Part shown: piece after piece, positions 15,301 through 23,454 of the stretch
Layout: each line of letters starts with the position of its first letter
How positions within the stretch are numbered: the stretch's first letter is position 1
From: Comamonadaceae bacterium 2FH
GTDB lineage: Bacteria > Pseudomonadota > Gammaproteobacteria > Burkholderiales > Burkholderiaceae_C
Reading direction: 5' to 3'
NCBI GenBank assembly: GCA_005503335.1
Contig: SCMQ01000021.1
Span: 1 to 64,000, forward strand
DNA length: 64,000 nucleotides
Made by a program: the position numbers and the translations under genes
Notes under the pieces: model-generated
The model's input: only the letters and a program-made list of their open reading frames with translations
Told to the model about the DNA's origin: nothing
The model's database searches: none

Positions 15301-17079
15301 GAGCTGGCCGACCGCCTGGCGCTGATCGACGCCAATTCGCAGACGGACGAGTACGAGAAGGCGACCCGGCTTGCCCGCGTGCAAGAGGATCGCGTCCGCC
15401 GCGACCCGAACAGCACCGACGAGGACATTTCAGCGGCTAAAGAAGCCCGGAAGGCGCTGGAGGCCAAAGCGTTCGTCGCGGCCGAGGAAGCCAAGAACTC
15501 CCAGCGGGTCGATGACGAGCGCGGCGACTCCGTGGAGCACCAGGCACCGCAGGAACAGCGCGTGGCTGCGGCCGACCAGCAGCCGGCCCAGGCCAGCCAG
15601 GCAACCGAACGGCAGTACATCAGCGTGCCGTTCAAAGAGAAGGACGAGGCCAAGCAGCTCGGAGCGCGCTGGGATCGCAAGGAACAGTCCTGGTACGTGC
15701 CGGCGGGAGTGGATGCGGCCCCCTTCGCCAAATGGTCGCAGGGAGCCGCTACGCCGGCCGTAGAGGCCAAGCCGACCCAGCAGGCACCCGAGGCCCAGGA
15801 CGGCGGCCAGAAGGCCGCACAGGCCGTCCAGCAGGCCCGGCAGTACCTTGCCGTGCCCTACGAGCAGCGCAACGCCGCCAAGGCCGCCGGCGCGCTTTGG
15901 GACAAGGCCGCGAAGTCCTGGTATGCCGGCCCTCGCGCCGACATGGCGAAGCTGGAACAGTGGAAGCCCGAGAACGTGCAGGCCCAGCAGGGGCCAGCGA
16001 TGACGCCAAGGGAAGAGTTCGCCGAGGCCATGCGCAGCGCCGGCCTGTTCACCGGCAGCAACGCCCAGGGCGATCACCCGATCATGGACGGCAAGCGGCA
16101 TCGCGTGCCGGTCGAGGGCGGCAAGAAGGGCACGCTCGATGGCTTCTATGTCGGCCACCTGGACGGCCACCCGGCCGGCCGGATCATCAACAACAAGACC
16201 GGCACGGACATTACCTGGAAGAGCAAGGGCTACGCCTTGAGCGACCAGGAGAAGGCCAAGCTCCAGGCCGAGGCGGCCGAGAAGCTGGCCCAGCGTGCCG
16301 CCGAGCAAGACAAGCTCCAGGAAGCCACCGCGCAGCGCGTCGGCCGCCAGATGCCCGACCTGGTGCCGGTCGAGCAGCCGACGCCCTACCTGCAAGCCAA
16401 GGGCATCGAGGCCCACGCCGGCGTGTTCACCGACCGCGAGGGCCAGAAAACCTACATCCCCGCCTTCGACGTGGACGGCAAGCAGTGGACGATGCAGTAC
16501 ATCCAGGAGGACGGCACCAAGCGGTTCGCCAAGGACAGCAAGAAGGAAGGATGCTTCCACCCGGTCGGCGGCATGGATGCGCTGGCCGCAGCGCCGGCGC
16601 TGGTGATCGCCGAGGGCTATGCCACGGCCGCGAGCCTGGCCGAAGGGCTGGGGCATGCCACCGTGGCCGCGTTCGACTCGGGCAACCTGCCGCACGTGGC
16701 CCGCGCCCTGCGCGAGAAGTTCCCCGACAAGCCCATCGTGATCGCCGGCGACGACGACAAGGCCCAGGAGATCGAGCGCGGCCACAACCCCGGCCGCGCC
16801 AAGGCCGAGGAAGCCGCGAAGGCCGTAGGCGGCAAGGCCATCTTCCCGATCTTCGCGCCGGGCGAGCAGCAGGCGAACCCCAAGGGCTTCACCGACTTCA
16901 ACGACCTGGCGAACAAGAGCGAGCTGGGCCGCGACGGCCTCAAGCGCCAGGTCGGCGCAGCCGTGGGCCAGGTGCTGATCGAGGAAGGCCGCCGACAGCA
17001 GCAGGAGCAGCGCCAGGAGCGTGCGGAGAAGCAACAGCAGCAGCCGGAACGCCCGCGCCGCGCGGCACGCATCGGCTAA
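12343..17079 (+). CDS. traC: TraC, DNA primase, long form
   Basis: 1578 residues, longer than RP4 TraC1 and more like the long IncP-1 beta form. From the N-terminus: a region with a HEVLGH motif near residue 88; an ArdC-like ssDNA-binding domain (from about residue 219) with a metallopeptidase-like HELGHW near residue 424; a long charged middle; two short repeats of the form (L/S)VP(F/Y)-AAG-LWDK-SWY (about residues 1090-1130 and 1168-1205); and a Toprim-type primase core (IAEGYATAASLAEGL near residue 1424, AGDDDKA near 1467). It primes transferred single strands and can itself be exported. An in-frame ATG at 12997 would give the short form. Confidence 0.93.
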   Translation: MPINQAEAQAVTLAFVRDYPGALELAYRFRDNTGELYGHRAAEVPADLKGGYVPKETIHNGRAYRGRVDVPLANMDDAADLVLTLRHEVLGHYGANTFKPAEKRALLDGLIAAREEPSLKPRWEDINRRYAGASMDVRAEEVWALHCESIAPGQHAGQAQVLERGQQSFMETCIARVRPMQVADLHNIVCMVADGLHDRSRTQQTFPQINELFRRDEAMEPKKPFHEVVAEKLIEQLKAGTAPWQRPWEPGEPNAYLPMNPTTGKRYKGINAIHLMAQGRSDGRWMTYKQAAAVGAQVRKGEKGTPVQYWKFSEEQNKVDESGRPVLNAKGEPVKETVQLERPRVFFATVFNAEQIDGLPPIQKKEQTWSAVERAEHILKASGASITHAPGDRAFYRPATDSIHLPDRGQFPTADNYYATALHELGHWTGHPSRLDRDLAHPFGSEGYAKEELRAEIASMIVGDELGIGHDPGQHAAYVGSWIKALQDEPLEVFRAAADAEKIHDYVLAFEQKQVQEQEQAQVQQPEQHYSDLTLQALVEKHGWEVAYSGLQEPGRVDSVHRTFEGVGPLGTMTTPNGERRLSAGYHDDAERRRYVTLKLGDQVIGDADGRDQKPEEIARQINAKAEQYADERRVKNGLEPIYSIASQQAEAQQLNDELREHGQEIVSHLDAQSRWADGERIFAFHEQDEQPHQVRSLAELESYAPDQLLALPALAQEQEAKPLSVAERTAEQHEAMKAADDAFQRELVRAYGENNAGDARYKTQHDDEAVQKAGDAFVAASNAWREAVRDARQTVASQEATMQVPQQTDQAEAWMLKHVELGTVGRALEGATLEQIDRALDVLDRMQPMNTQNEFWTRHELPYDLEPLEAKINDAIDHLVEERRPDAVVAATRLDLATGNTNSRERDRQAFHLAADDALGFPLPHDWTGEVRVVGVVERDGETRAADLATETPEAYHLYARKGEAQFGEDAFAYLTATRTLGEADELADRLALIDANSQTDEYEKATRLARVQEDRVRRDPNSTDEDISAAKEARKALEAKAFVAAEEAKNSQRVDDERGDSVEHQAPQEQRVAAADQQPAQASQATERQYISVPFKEKDEAKQLGARWDRKEQSWYVPAGVDAAPFAKWSQGAATPAVEAKPTQQAPEAQDGGQKAAQAVQQARQYLAVPYEQRNAAKAAGALWDKAAKSWYAGPRADMAKLEQWKPENVQAQQGPAMTPREEFAEAMRSAGLFTGSNAQGDHPIMDGKRHRVPVEGGKKGTLDGFYVGHLDGHPAGRIINNKTGTDITWKSKGYALSDQEKAKLQAEAAEKLAQRAAEQDKLQEATAQRVGRQMPDLVPVEQPTPYLQAKGIEAHAGVFTDREGQKTYIPAFDVDGKQWTMQYIQEDGTKRFAKDSKKEGCFHPVGGMDALAAAPALVIAEGYATAASLAEGLGHATVAAFDSGNLPHVARALREKFPDKPIVIAGDDDKAQEIERGHNPGRAKAEEAAKAVGGKAIFPIFAPGEQQANPKGFTDFNDLANKSELGRDGLKRQVGAAVGQVLIEEGRRQQQEQRQERAEKQQQQPERPRRAARIG
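12997..17079 (+). CDS. traC: Probable internal start giving the short TraC form (TraC2-like)
   Basis: An in-frame ATG (residue 219 of the long form) begins MEPKKPFHEVVAEKL, the normal start of an ArdC-like domain, with a purine-rich GAAGGGATGAAG just upstream. IncP plasmids are known to make two TraC products from in-frame starts. This would give 1360 residues. It is an alternative product, not a separate gene. Confidence 0.5.
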   Translation: MEPKKPFHEVVAEKLIEQLKAGTAPWQRPWEPGEPNAYLPMNPTTGKRYKGINAIHLMAQGRSDGRWMTYKQAAAVGAQVRKGEKGTPVQYWKFSEEQNKVDESGRPVLNAKGEPVKETVQLERPRVFFATVFNAEQIDGLPPIQKKEQTWSAVERAEHILKASGASITHAPGDRAFYRPATDSIHLPDRGQFPTADNYYATALHELGHWTGHPSRLDRDLAHPFGSEGYAKEELRAEIASMIVGDELGIGHDPGQHAAYVGSWIKALQDEPLEVFRAAADAEKIHDYVLAFEQKQVQEQEQAQVQQPEQHYSDLTLQALVEKHGWEVAYSGLQEPGRVDSVHRTFEGVGPLGTMTTPNGERRLSAGYHDDAERRRYVTLKLGDQVIGDADGRDQKPEEIARQINAKAEQYADERRVKNGLEPIYSIASQQAEAQQLNDELREHGQEIVSHLDAQSRWADGERIFAFHEQDEQPHQVRSLAELESYAPDQLLALPALAQEQEAKPLSVAERTAEQHEAMKAADDAFQRELVRAYGENNAGDARYKTQHDDEAVQKAGDAFVAASNAWREAVRDARQTVASQEATMQVPQQTDQAEAWMLKHVELGTVGRALEGATLEQIDRALDVLDRMQPMNTQNEFWTRHELPYDLEPLEAKINDAIDHLVEERRPDAVVAATRLDLATGNTNSRERDRQAFHLAADDALGFPLPHDWTGEVRVVGVVERDGETRAADLATETPEAYHLYARKGEAQFGEDAFAYLTATRTLGEADELADRLALIDANSQTDEYEKATRLARVQEDRVRRDPNSTDEDISAAKEARKALEAKAFVAAEEAKNSQRVDDERGDSVEHQAPQEQRVAAADQQPAQASQATERQYISVPFKEKDEAKQLGARWDRKEQSWYVPAGVDAAPFAKWSQGAATPAVEAKPTQQAPEAQDGGQKAAQAVQQARQYLAVPYEQRNAAKAAGALWDKAAKSWYAGPRADMAKLEQWKPENVQAQQGPAMTPREEFAEAMRSAGLFTGSNAQGDHPIMDGKRHRVPVEGGKKGTLDGFYVGHLDGHPAGRIINNKTGTDITWKSKGYALSDQEKAKLQAEAAEKLAQRAAEQDKLQEATAQRVGRQMPDLVPVEQPTPYLQAKGIEAHAGVFTDREGQKTYIPAFDVDGKQWTMQYIQEDGTKRFAKDSKKEGCFHPVGGMDALAAAPALVIAEGYATAASLAEGLGHATVAAFDSGNLPHVARALREKFPDKPIVIAGDDDKAQEIERGHNPGRAKAEEAAKAVGGKAIFPIFAPGEQQANPKGFTDFNDLANKSELGRDGLKRQVGAAVGQVLIEEGRRQQQEQRQERAEKQQQQPERPRRAARIG

Positions 17080-17140
17080 AGTCCCGGAGGGCTGCAACCA
17101 CACGCGCGGTTTCCTCCCTCCCTGGCCGCCGGCAGTCATC

Positions 17141-17171
17141 GCCGCCTCGCACCCCGAGGCGGCTTTTTTTT
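17141..17171 (+). terminator. Rho-independent terminator after traC
   Basis: Stem GCCGCCTCG paired with CGAGGCGGC, 5-nt loop, then eight T, 62 nt after the traC stop. Confidence 0.9.
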
Positions 17172-17175
17172 GCTC

Positions 17176-17324
17176 GAGCATCGCCGCATCCGACGATGCC
17201 ACCAGGCCCGCGCACGTCGAGCTGCAGCATCGCCATTTCCGGCGATGCACGCCGGCGCGGTCGACCATCGCCAGTTCCGACGATGGCGGCCGCCCTGCCC
17301 GCCTGGATCTCGCATCGCCATTTC
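17176..17324. repeat. Second hairpin-repeat array, right of Tra1, cut by IS1071
   Basis: Three full units of CATCGCC-(N6)-(G/A)(G/A)CGATG type begin near 17178, 17228 and 17266. A fourth starts at 17313 but only its left half (CATCGCCATTTC) remains, because IS1071 begins at 17325. The array and its surroundings resemble the one at 2415-2587, including a terminator followed by CTCGAG. The missing half-unit was not found at the right border of the accessory DNA. Confidence 0.8.
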
Positions 17325-20300
17325 GGGGTCTCCTCGTTTTCAGTGCAATAAGTGACGGTACGCAAAGCTAGCACTGGCGCGGGGGTGGTCTGGGTAGACC
17401 GTTGATTTCATTGACTTTCCTGTTCGCTTTGTAAACGGGTATGGTGGCCTCCCACTTTTGAGGTTCACGATGCAGGGTTGGCACACAACGTTTTTGGGGA
17501 TGCGTGGGCTCCCCCGCGATATCAGCGACTTCGAGATGAAGGCATTTTTCACCTTCGATGGTGCCGAGCGCGACGCAATCAATGCACGCCGAGGTGATTC
17601 CCACAAGCTTGGTCTGGCGCTCCATATTGGTTTCCTGCGCATGAGTGGGCGTTTGCTCGGTGCCTTTCGGGTAATTCCAGTAGCCTTGTGGCGCCACCTT
17701 GGCAACGAGCTTGGCATTGCAGCACCAGAAGTCGCCTCGCTGAGAGCCATGTATGAACGCGGGCGCACGCTATTCGATCACCAACAAGTAGCCTGCACGG
17801 TCCTTGGATTCCAGTGGATGAGCGAGCACCAGCGCCGCTCACTGGTACGTGAACTGCGCGACGAAGTGGCGCGCTGCGCCGACCGCGATCAGCTACTCGT
17901 GCGGGCGCGTCAATGGCTGTACAAGAACAAGCTGGTGATCGTGCACGAGCGGGCAATTCGGACACTGATTGCGGCGGCACTTGCCCAGCTTGAAGTTGAA
18001 ACAGGCACCGCCATCGCCGCCAGCGTTGATCCAGCAACACTTGATCGCTGGCGAGCCTCAGTTTCAGAGCTGCGCCCAGATGGACAAACCCAGCAGAGTT
18101 GGCTATGGGCTGCACCGGCGAAACACTCAACCCGCCAAATCAGCGAGGTACTGGAGCGCATCGACCTGCTTTACACGCTGGACGTTCATAAGCACCTGGC
18201 AGACATCCCCGATCTCATCTTGCGCCGCTACGCGCGCCGACTTGTCTCCAGGCCGCCCTCAGCCGGAGCCAAGATCAAAGAGCCAGCGCGCACCGTGGAG
18301 GTCGCATGCTTTCTTCGGTATTGCCTGTTCACCACCACAGACCAGTTGATCCTTATGGTGCAGCGCCGGATCGCCGATCTGTGGCGTCAGGCTGCCGCCG
18401 ATGTCCCCGCTACCGTCAATTGGGCCGCAATGTACAAAACGCTGCTCGGCGAACTTGTTGCCTTGAGCGCGCAAGGTGCGGTGCCAGATGCTGAGTTGCG
18501 TGCCCGTCTTGAAGCCTTGATCACCGAAACCCAGAAACGCAAACCACCGAGCAGGGCCTCCCTGGTCCGCGAGGGATTGATTGATGGAATTCGCCCCGTG
18601 CGGTCGTTGCTCGTCGCCATTGCAAAGCTGCCCTGGCAGGCCACCGGCGAGCATCCTGCCATCGAGTACCTTGCCAAGCTGCAAGCTTTATATCTCAAAG
18701 GATCCAGAAAGCTGCCAGTTGAAGTGGTGGCACCAAGTCTGGGAATGATCTGGCAGGTTTCGATCTCCAGCCCAGACCGGGAACGGGCGTTTCAGGCGTT
18801 GGAGGTGGCCACCCTGTTTGCCCTGCGCCGCGCGGTGCGCAATGGCTCGGTCTGGATTGAGCACAGCCTGAGCTTTCGGGGTCGTGCGCGCTTGTTCTTC
18901 ACGGACGAGCGTTGGCAGGCAGAGTCCAAGAAACACTATGCCCGTCTATCGTTACCCAGCAAGGCTGCCACTTTCTTGAAGCCTTTGCTGGCCAGAGTAA
19001 CTGCCGGTGTCGATGCGGTGGCCGCTGCAGCCCGCAGTGGCGTACTGCGCGTGGATGATGAACTCCATTTGTCGCCATTGCCCGCAGAGGACGAAGACCC
19101 AGAAGTGACCAAGCTGCGCGCGGCTTTGGATCACCGCATCGGTGAGGTTCAATTGCCGGAAGTGATTCTGGCCGTTGACGCCCAGGTGCGCTTTAGCTGG
19201 ATCATGCTCGGACGTGAGCCGCGCTCTACCGACGAGCTGCTGATGGTCTATGCCGGCATCATGGCCCACGGCACCAGTCTGACTGCGGTCGAATGCGCGC
19301 GCATGATTCCGCAATTGTCTGCCACCAGCATTCGCCAGGCCATGCGCTGGGCGCGGGACGAACGGCGTCTGAGCCAGGCCTGCCAGGCTGTGCTGGAATT
19401 CATGCAGCGACACCCGATTGCCGCCACCTGGGGGCGGTCCGATTTGGCATCTTCTGACATGATGAGCATGGAGACCACCAAACGGGTGTGGCAAGCCCGG
19501 CTTGATCCTCGGCGCAACACACCTTCCATTGGAATCTACTCCCATGTAAAAGACCGGTGGGGCATCTTCCATGCGCAGCCCTTTGTGCTCAATGAGCGCC
19601 AGGCGGGCGTGGCCATTGAAGGTGTCATCCGCCAAGAAAAGCTGGAGACCAGCCAGCTTGCTGTGGATACCCATGGCTACACCGACTTTGCCATGTCACA
19701 TGCCCGTTTGCTTGGTTTTGATCTTTGCCCGCGGTTGAAGGAACTCAAACAGCGCCACCTCTTTGTGCCACGCGGCACCAAAGTGCCCGCAGAAATCGCT
19801 GCGGTGTGCGAAGCCAATGTCGACGTCGCTTTGATCGAAAAGCATTGGGATAGTCTGGTGCACCTGGCAGCCTCGGTCATGAGCGGACATGCCAGTGCGG
19901 TGGCAGCTCTTGCGCGGTTCGGTTCTGCCGCCCAGGGCGATCCAATCTATGAGGCTGGCGTGCAATTGGGGCGGTTGCTGCGTACGGCGTTTTTGGCTGA
20001 CTACTTTGTCAAGGACGCTTTCAGGAACGAGTTGCGCCGGGTGCTCAATCGGGGCGAGGCTGTTAACGCCCTCAAGCGCGCCATTTATACCGGCCGGATC
20101 AGCCCGGCGCAGGCCAAACGTGTCGATGAAATGCAGGCTGTGGCCGATGCGTTGAGCCTGATGGCCAACATCGTGATGGCGTGGAATACCTCACAGATGC
20201 AGGCGGTCCTGGATCGCTGGTCGAACCGCCGCCAGGTCATTCCACCGGAACTGATCGGGAAGATTGCGCCCACCAGGCTGGAGAGCATCAACTTGCGGGG

Positions 20301-20528
20301 TGTGTTTCGCTTCCCGGTTGACCGCTATGCTGACCAAATCCTGCCTTCGCGGCCAAATGCATCGATAACTGGCACCAATGGATGAAACCGACCACGGTTT
20401 GACGCCACGAATCGCAGATTTGAAAGTGAACAGGAAAGTCAATGAAATCAACGATCTACCAACACCACCTCCGCGCCAGTGCTAGCTTTTCGTACCGTCA
20501 CTTATTGCACTGAAAACGAGGAGACCCC
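17325..20528 (+). mobile_element. IS1071 copy A (Tn3 family, complete)
   Basis: Exactly 3204 bp, the known IS1071 length. It is bounded by long inverted repeats of about 110 bp beginning GGGGTCTCCTCGTTTTCAGT, with scattered mismatches between the two ends. Left flank ATTTC (17320-17324) and right flank GTGGA differ, so no intact target duplication remains and a rearrangement has removed one side. A near-identical direct copy lies at 33531-36734. Confidence 0.97.
17470..20385 (+). CDS. tnpA: IS1071 transposase TnpA, copy A
   Basis: 971 residues from the ATG at 17470 (MQGWHTTFLGMRGLPRDISD). An upstream in-frame TTG at 17458 is less likely. It belongs to the Tn3-family transposases, with DUF4158-type N-terminus, a long helical middle and a DDE core containing the conserved VDTHGYTDFAM. 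IS1071 encodes no resolvase. It differs from copy B at two residues (DGQTQQSWLW here, DGPTQQSWLL in B). Confidence 0.95.
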   Translation: MQGWHTTFLGMRGLPRDISDFEMKAFFTFDGAERDAINARRGDSHKLGLALHIGFLRMSGRLLGAFRVIPVALWRHLGNELGIAAPEVASLRAMYERGRTLFDHQQVACTVLGFQWMSEHQRRSLVRELRDEVARCADRDQLLVRARQWLYKNKLVIVHERAIRTLIAAALAQLEVETGTAIAASVDPATLDRWRASVSELRPDGQTQQSWLWAAPAKHSTRQISEVLERIDLLYTLDVHKHLADIPDLILRRYARRLVSRPPSAGAKIKEPARTVEVACFLRYCLFTTTDQLILMVQRRIADLWRQAAADVPATVNWAAMYKTLLGELVALSAQGAVPDAELRARLEALITETQKRKPPSRASLVREGLIDGIRPVRSLLVAIAKLPWQATGEHPAIEYLAKLQALYLKGSRKLPVEVVAPSLGMIWQVSISSPDRERAFQALEVATLFALRRAVRNGSVWIEHSLSFRGRARLFFTDERWQAESKKHYARLSLPSKAATFLKPLLARVTAGVDAVAAAARSGVLRVDDELHLSPLPAEDEDPEVTKLRAALDHRIGEVQLPEVILAVDAQVRFSWIMLGREPRSTDELLMVYAGIMAHGTSLTAVECARMIPQLSATSIRQAMRWARDERRLSQACQAVLEFMQRHPIAATWGRSDLASSDMMSMETTKRVWQARLDPRRNTPSIGIYSHVKDRWGIFHAQPFVLNERQAGVAIEGVIRQEKLETSQLAVDTHGYTDFAMSHARLLGFDLCPRLKELKQRHLFVPRGTKVPAEIAAVCEANVDVALIEKHWDSLVHLAASVMSGHASAVAALARFGSAAQGDPIYEAGVQLGRLLRTAFLADYFVKDAFRNELRRVLNRGEAVNALKRAIYTGRISPAQAKRVDEMQAVADALSLMANIVMAWNTSQMQAVLDRWSNRRQVIPPELIGKIAPTRLESINLRGVFRFPVDRYADQILPSRPNASITGTNG

Positions 20529-20900
20529 GTGGAGCACTACCTCAATCACGATCGATGCATCGCTGCCACGATGAGGGCGCTGGGCTACCCTGGTCGTGGG
20601 ACGTTGACCGCCTGGGTTCGTGACGCGCTTCCTGAGACCAGGAAAGCCATGGTTTGGAGGGCTGGCCGCCCAAGGTATCCCGAGGCATTGAAGCAGGCTG
20701 GAGTCATAGAGCTTTGCACTCGCCGCGAAAGTGCGCAAGCCGTGGCCGAAAAATTAGGTGTGTGCAGGCCGACGTTGTACAACTGGAAAAACCAGCTACT
20801 CGGCCGCGAGGCCCCCGCGTCCATGAAGCACAGCAACAACTCACCGCCTGCGCCAGAGTGGGCGGAGCTCGAGCGCCAGCTCCAAGCGCTCCAGACCTAG
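20529..20900 (+). pseudogene. Remnant of an IS3-family OrfA-like transposase
   Basis: Up to 123 residues remain, reading directly out of the IS1071 end. The central HTH segment (VAEKLGVCRPTLYNWKNQLLG) and the closing coiled stretch (WAELERQLQALQT) are typical of IS3-family OrfA proteins. The 5' end is replaced by IS1071 and the 3' end lacks the usual coiled-coil tail and OrfB. It is a fossil of an earlier insertion and not functional. Confidence 0.7.
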
Positions 20901-20996
20901 TGCGGACCAACCAATGAGTCGAGAAGCAGCAGCCTTGAGCCGACCTTTCGGGATTACTGTCCTTGATCGGAAATGCCCTCGGTAGCAACGGTCGGA

Positions 20997-21827
20997 TCAG
21001 ATCCCGGCCAGTCCGCCACCGCATAGGACGACCTGCCCGCTGACGTAATCCGATTCTGGGATGCAGAACAGGTAGACAGCGCCGGCGCCTTCTTCGGGCG
21101 TTCCCGCGCGCCCGAGGGGAATCTGCTGCTGCAACCGCTCGAATAGATCTGCATTGACGCCGATGCGCAGATCGTGGCCGTCGATGGACTGCACTACATG
21201 CTCGGCAGTGCTGACCAGTAGCCGCGTCTTGATAAGCCCGAAGGCAACGCAGTTCACGGTGACATTCATGCGTCCCCACTCCTTGGCAAGTGTGCGGGTC
21301 ATCCCATGGATGCCGGCCTTCGCCGCGGAGTACGCACTTTGCCCGGCATTCCCGGACATGCCCGCCGCGGAGGAGATGTTCACCACCTTGCGGACTTTGC
21401 GTTGTCCCGCCACAGATTCCTGCTTTACGAAGTCGCGGATGACGGGTTGAGCCGCGCGCAGGATTCGGAAAGGCGCGGTGAGGTGAACATCCAACATCGT
21501 TGCCCACTGCTCGTCCGAGACCTTCTGTATCACGTTGTCCCACGCATATCCTGCGTTGTTGACCACTATGTCGAGGCCAGAAAACTCGCGCACAGCTGTG
21601 CCGACGAAGCGTCCGGCGAATTCATCCGACGTCACGCTGCCTATGCATGCCACAGCCCGTCCCCCTGCGGCGCGAATCTGTTCGGCTACCTCTTGCGCCG
21701 GTTCTTCGTCAACGTCGTTAACGACCACCGATGCACCGTCAGCGGCAAGCTTCAATGCAATTTCTCGCCCGATCCCGCGCCCCGAGCCGGTGACCAGGGC
21801 CACCTTTCCATCCAATCTGCCGATCAT
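20997..21827 (-). CDS. Short-chain dehydrogenase/reductase (SDR)
   Basis: 276 residues. Classical SDR features in order: TGSGRGIGREIAL (TGxxxGIG cofactor loop, near residue 13), NNAGYAWD (near 90), catalytic Ser in NISSAAG, YSAAKAG (YxxxK), and the closing GQVVLCGGG. The family oxidises or reduces hydroxy/keto groups with NAD(P). It is the last gene of the leftward cluster 1 operon, 25 nt after the ligase. A beta-oxidation-type 3-hydroxyacyl-CoA dehydrogenase role is plausible but inferred. Confidence 0.9.
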   Translation of the reverse strand: MIGRLDGKVALVTGSGRGIGREIALKLAADGASVVVNDVDEEPAQEVAEQIRAAGGRAVACIGSVTSDEFAGRFVGTAVREFSGLDIVVNNAGYAWDNVIQKVSDEQWATMLDVHLTAPFRILRAAQPVIRDFVKQESVAGQRKVRKVVNISSAAGMSGNAGQSAYSAAKAGIHGMTRTLAKEWGRMNVTVNCVAFGLIKTRLLVSTAEHVVQSIDGHDLRIGVNADLFERLQQQIPLGRAGTPEEGAGAVYLFCIPESDYVSGQVVLCGGGLAGI

Positions 21828-21852
21828 TTCGATTCCTCACTACTTGTTGAAT

Positions 21853-23415
21853 TTACGTATCAAGCCTGCAACAGGCATAGACCTCGGCGAGTTCGCCCTT
21901 GACAACCTTGCCGAGGGTATTGCGAGGAAATTCGCCTACCAGGACCACATCGTGAACGCGCTGGTGGCGCCCAACACGTTCGTTGATCCACGTCTTCAGT
22001 TCGTCGGCCCCGACCTCCCCCGAGGGCTTGAGCTTGACGAATGCGACGGGCGTTTCGCCCCACTTGGGATGCGACACGCCGACCACGGAACAATCCTGTA
22101 CCGCCTGGTGTTCAAGCCCGACCGCCTCGATGTCGGCGGGATAGATGTTGAGGCCGCCGGAGATCAGCATGTCTTTTGAACGACCCTTTATCGTTACCCA
22201 GCCGTCTGCGTCAATGCTCCCCAGATCGCCAGTGCGCATGAATACATGGCCATCCGGAGATTTCCAAGCGACGGCCTCGTTCGACGCGGGGCGAGCTAGA
22301 TAGCCCGTCATTGCAATGGCACATCGCCCGACCAGTTCCCCGATTTCGCCTTTGGGAAGCTCCTTGCCACACTCATCGACAACGCGAATCTCGCACGTCG
22401 GAATCGCGCGCCCCACAGAGCCGGGGTGGTCCTTCACCTGGTGCGGCTGTATCGCTGTGGCGACACCTTCTGTGAAGCCCCATAGCTCGCCCAGTCGTTC
22501 GCCGGTCATCTCCCGGGTGCGTCGCTTCAACTCCGAAGACATCGGCGCACCCGCGGTCACGATGAAGTCAAAGCATGACCAATCCGTCTCGCGCGCTGCC
22601 GGCAAGTCGATGAGCGCCTGCGCCATGGTCGGCACCATGAAGGCGAGCGTTGGACGGAAGCGCCGGATTTCCTCCAGGTAGCGCTGCGGATTGAAGCTCC
22701 CGGCAAGGTAAACAGCGCCTCCGGTAGCCAGTGCAGGAAGCAGCACCATGAAAGAACCGTTCGTGTGCGGGGGCGTCGTCAGCAGTAGCCGGCAACTTGA
22801 CGAGCAACGAAAGACCGAAGCCAGGATCAGGGCCATTTGCGCCCGCGCCCGGTGGGAGTGCACGATGCCCTTTGGGGTGCCCGTCGTTCCAGACGAGTAA
22901 ATGATCGTCGCGGGATCGTCAGGCCGCAGAACCACAGTCGACCTATCCGCTGAAGCGGCTGCGGCAGCCGCACCGATGTCCACGGTCCCTGCGAGAACGC
23001 CGTCCTCGCTACACACAATGCGGCATGGTTCGTTGGGGCCGATGCGCGGGATCACTGCTGCTGCAAGGTCGCCGTACGTCCTGCTTACCAGCAGGTGCGT
23101 CGCACGCGCATCGGCCAGCTGCGCATGAATGGCTTCAGGCCCGAGCATCGTGTTCAACGGCGCCGCCACCCCACCGGCCCGCAGCACACCGAATAGATGA
23201 ATCCATGACCACCGCGACGAATCGATCAGCATCGCAACTGGCTGAGCCCTGCCGAGGCCCTGTGCGATCCAGGCGTTTGCCGAGGCGGTCACCAGGCCAT
23301 CCAAGCTGCGCCATGAAACTTCGCCTGCGGAGTCGATGAGCGCCGGTTCGTTTGGTCGCGCCCTGGCGTTCAACTCGATCATCTCGGCGACCGACAGGAA
23401 TTCCTGCTCCAGCAT
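21853..23415 (-). CDS. Acyl-CoA/aryl-CoA ligase (ANL superfamily)
   Basis: 520 residues, full length for the family. AMP-binding core IIYSSGTTGTPKG (near residue 172), the hinge region GWVTIKGRSKDMLISGG, and the C-terminal catalytic Lys in PRNTLGKVVKGEL. Such enzymes activate carboxylic acids to CoA thioesters using ATP. Its place beside an importer, a thiolase-like enzyme and an SDR suggests the activation step after uptake. Substrate unknown. Confidence 0.9.
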   Translation of the reverse strand: MLEQEFLSVAEMIELNARARPNEPALIDSAGEVSWRSLDGLVTASANAWIAQGLGRAQPVAMLIDSSRWSWIHLFGVLRAGGVAAPLNTMLGPEAIHAQLADARATHLLVSRTYGDLAAAVIPRIGPNEPCRIVCSEDGVLAGTVDIGAAAAAASADRSTVVLRPDDPATIIYSSGTTGTPKGIVHSHRARAQMALILASVFRCSSSCRLLLTTPPHTNGSFMVLLPALATGGAVYLAGSFNPQRYLEEIRRFRPTLAFMVPTMAQALIDLPAARETDWSCFDFIVTAGAPMSSELKRRTREMTGERLGELWGFTEGVATAIQPHQVKDHPGSVGRAIPTCEIRVVDECGKELPKGEIGELVGRCAIAMTGYLARPASNEAVAWKSPDGHVFMRTGDLGSIDADGWVTIKGRSKDMLISGGLNIYPADIEAVGLEHQAVQDCSVVGVSHPKWGETPVAFVKLKPSGEVGADELKTWINERVGRHQRVHDVVLVGEFPRNTLGKVVKGELAEVYACCRLDT

Positions 23416-23454
23416 TTTCTGTACTCCTTTCGTCCTCGATGCGACGGGTGCGTT

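Noticed and set aside
15428-15441. Additional KorB operator inside traC
   Set aside because: TTCAGCGGCTAAA has one mismatch in a core position, so it was not counted with the exact sites.
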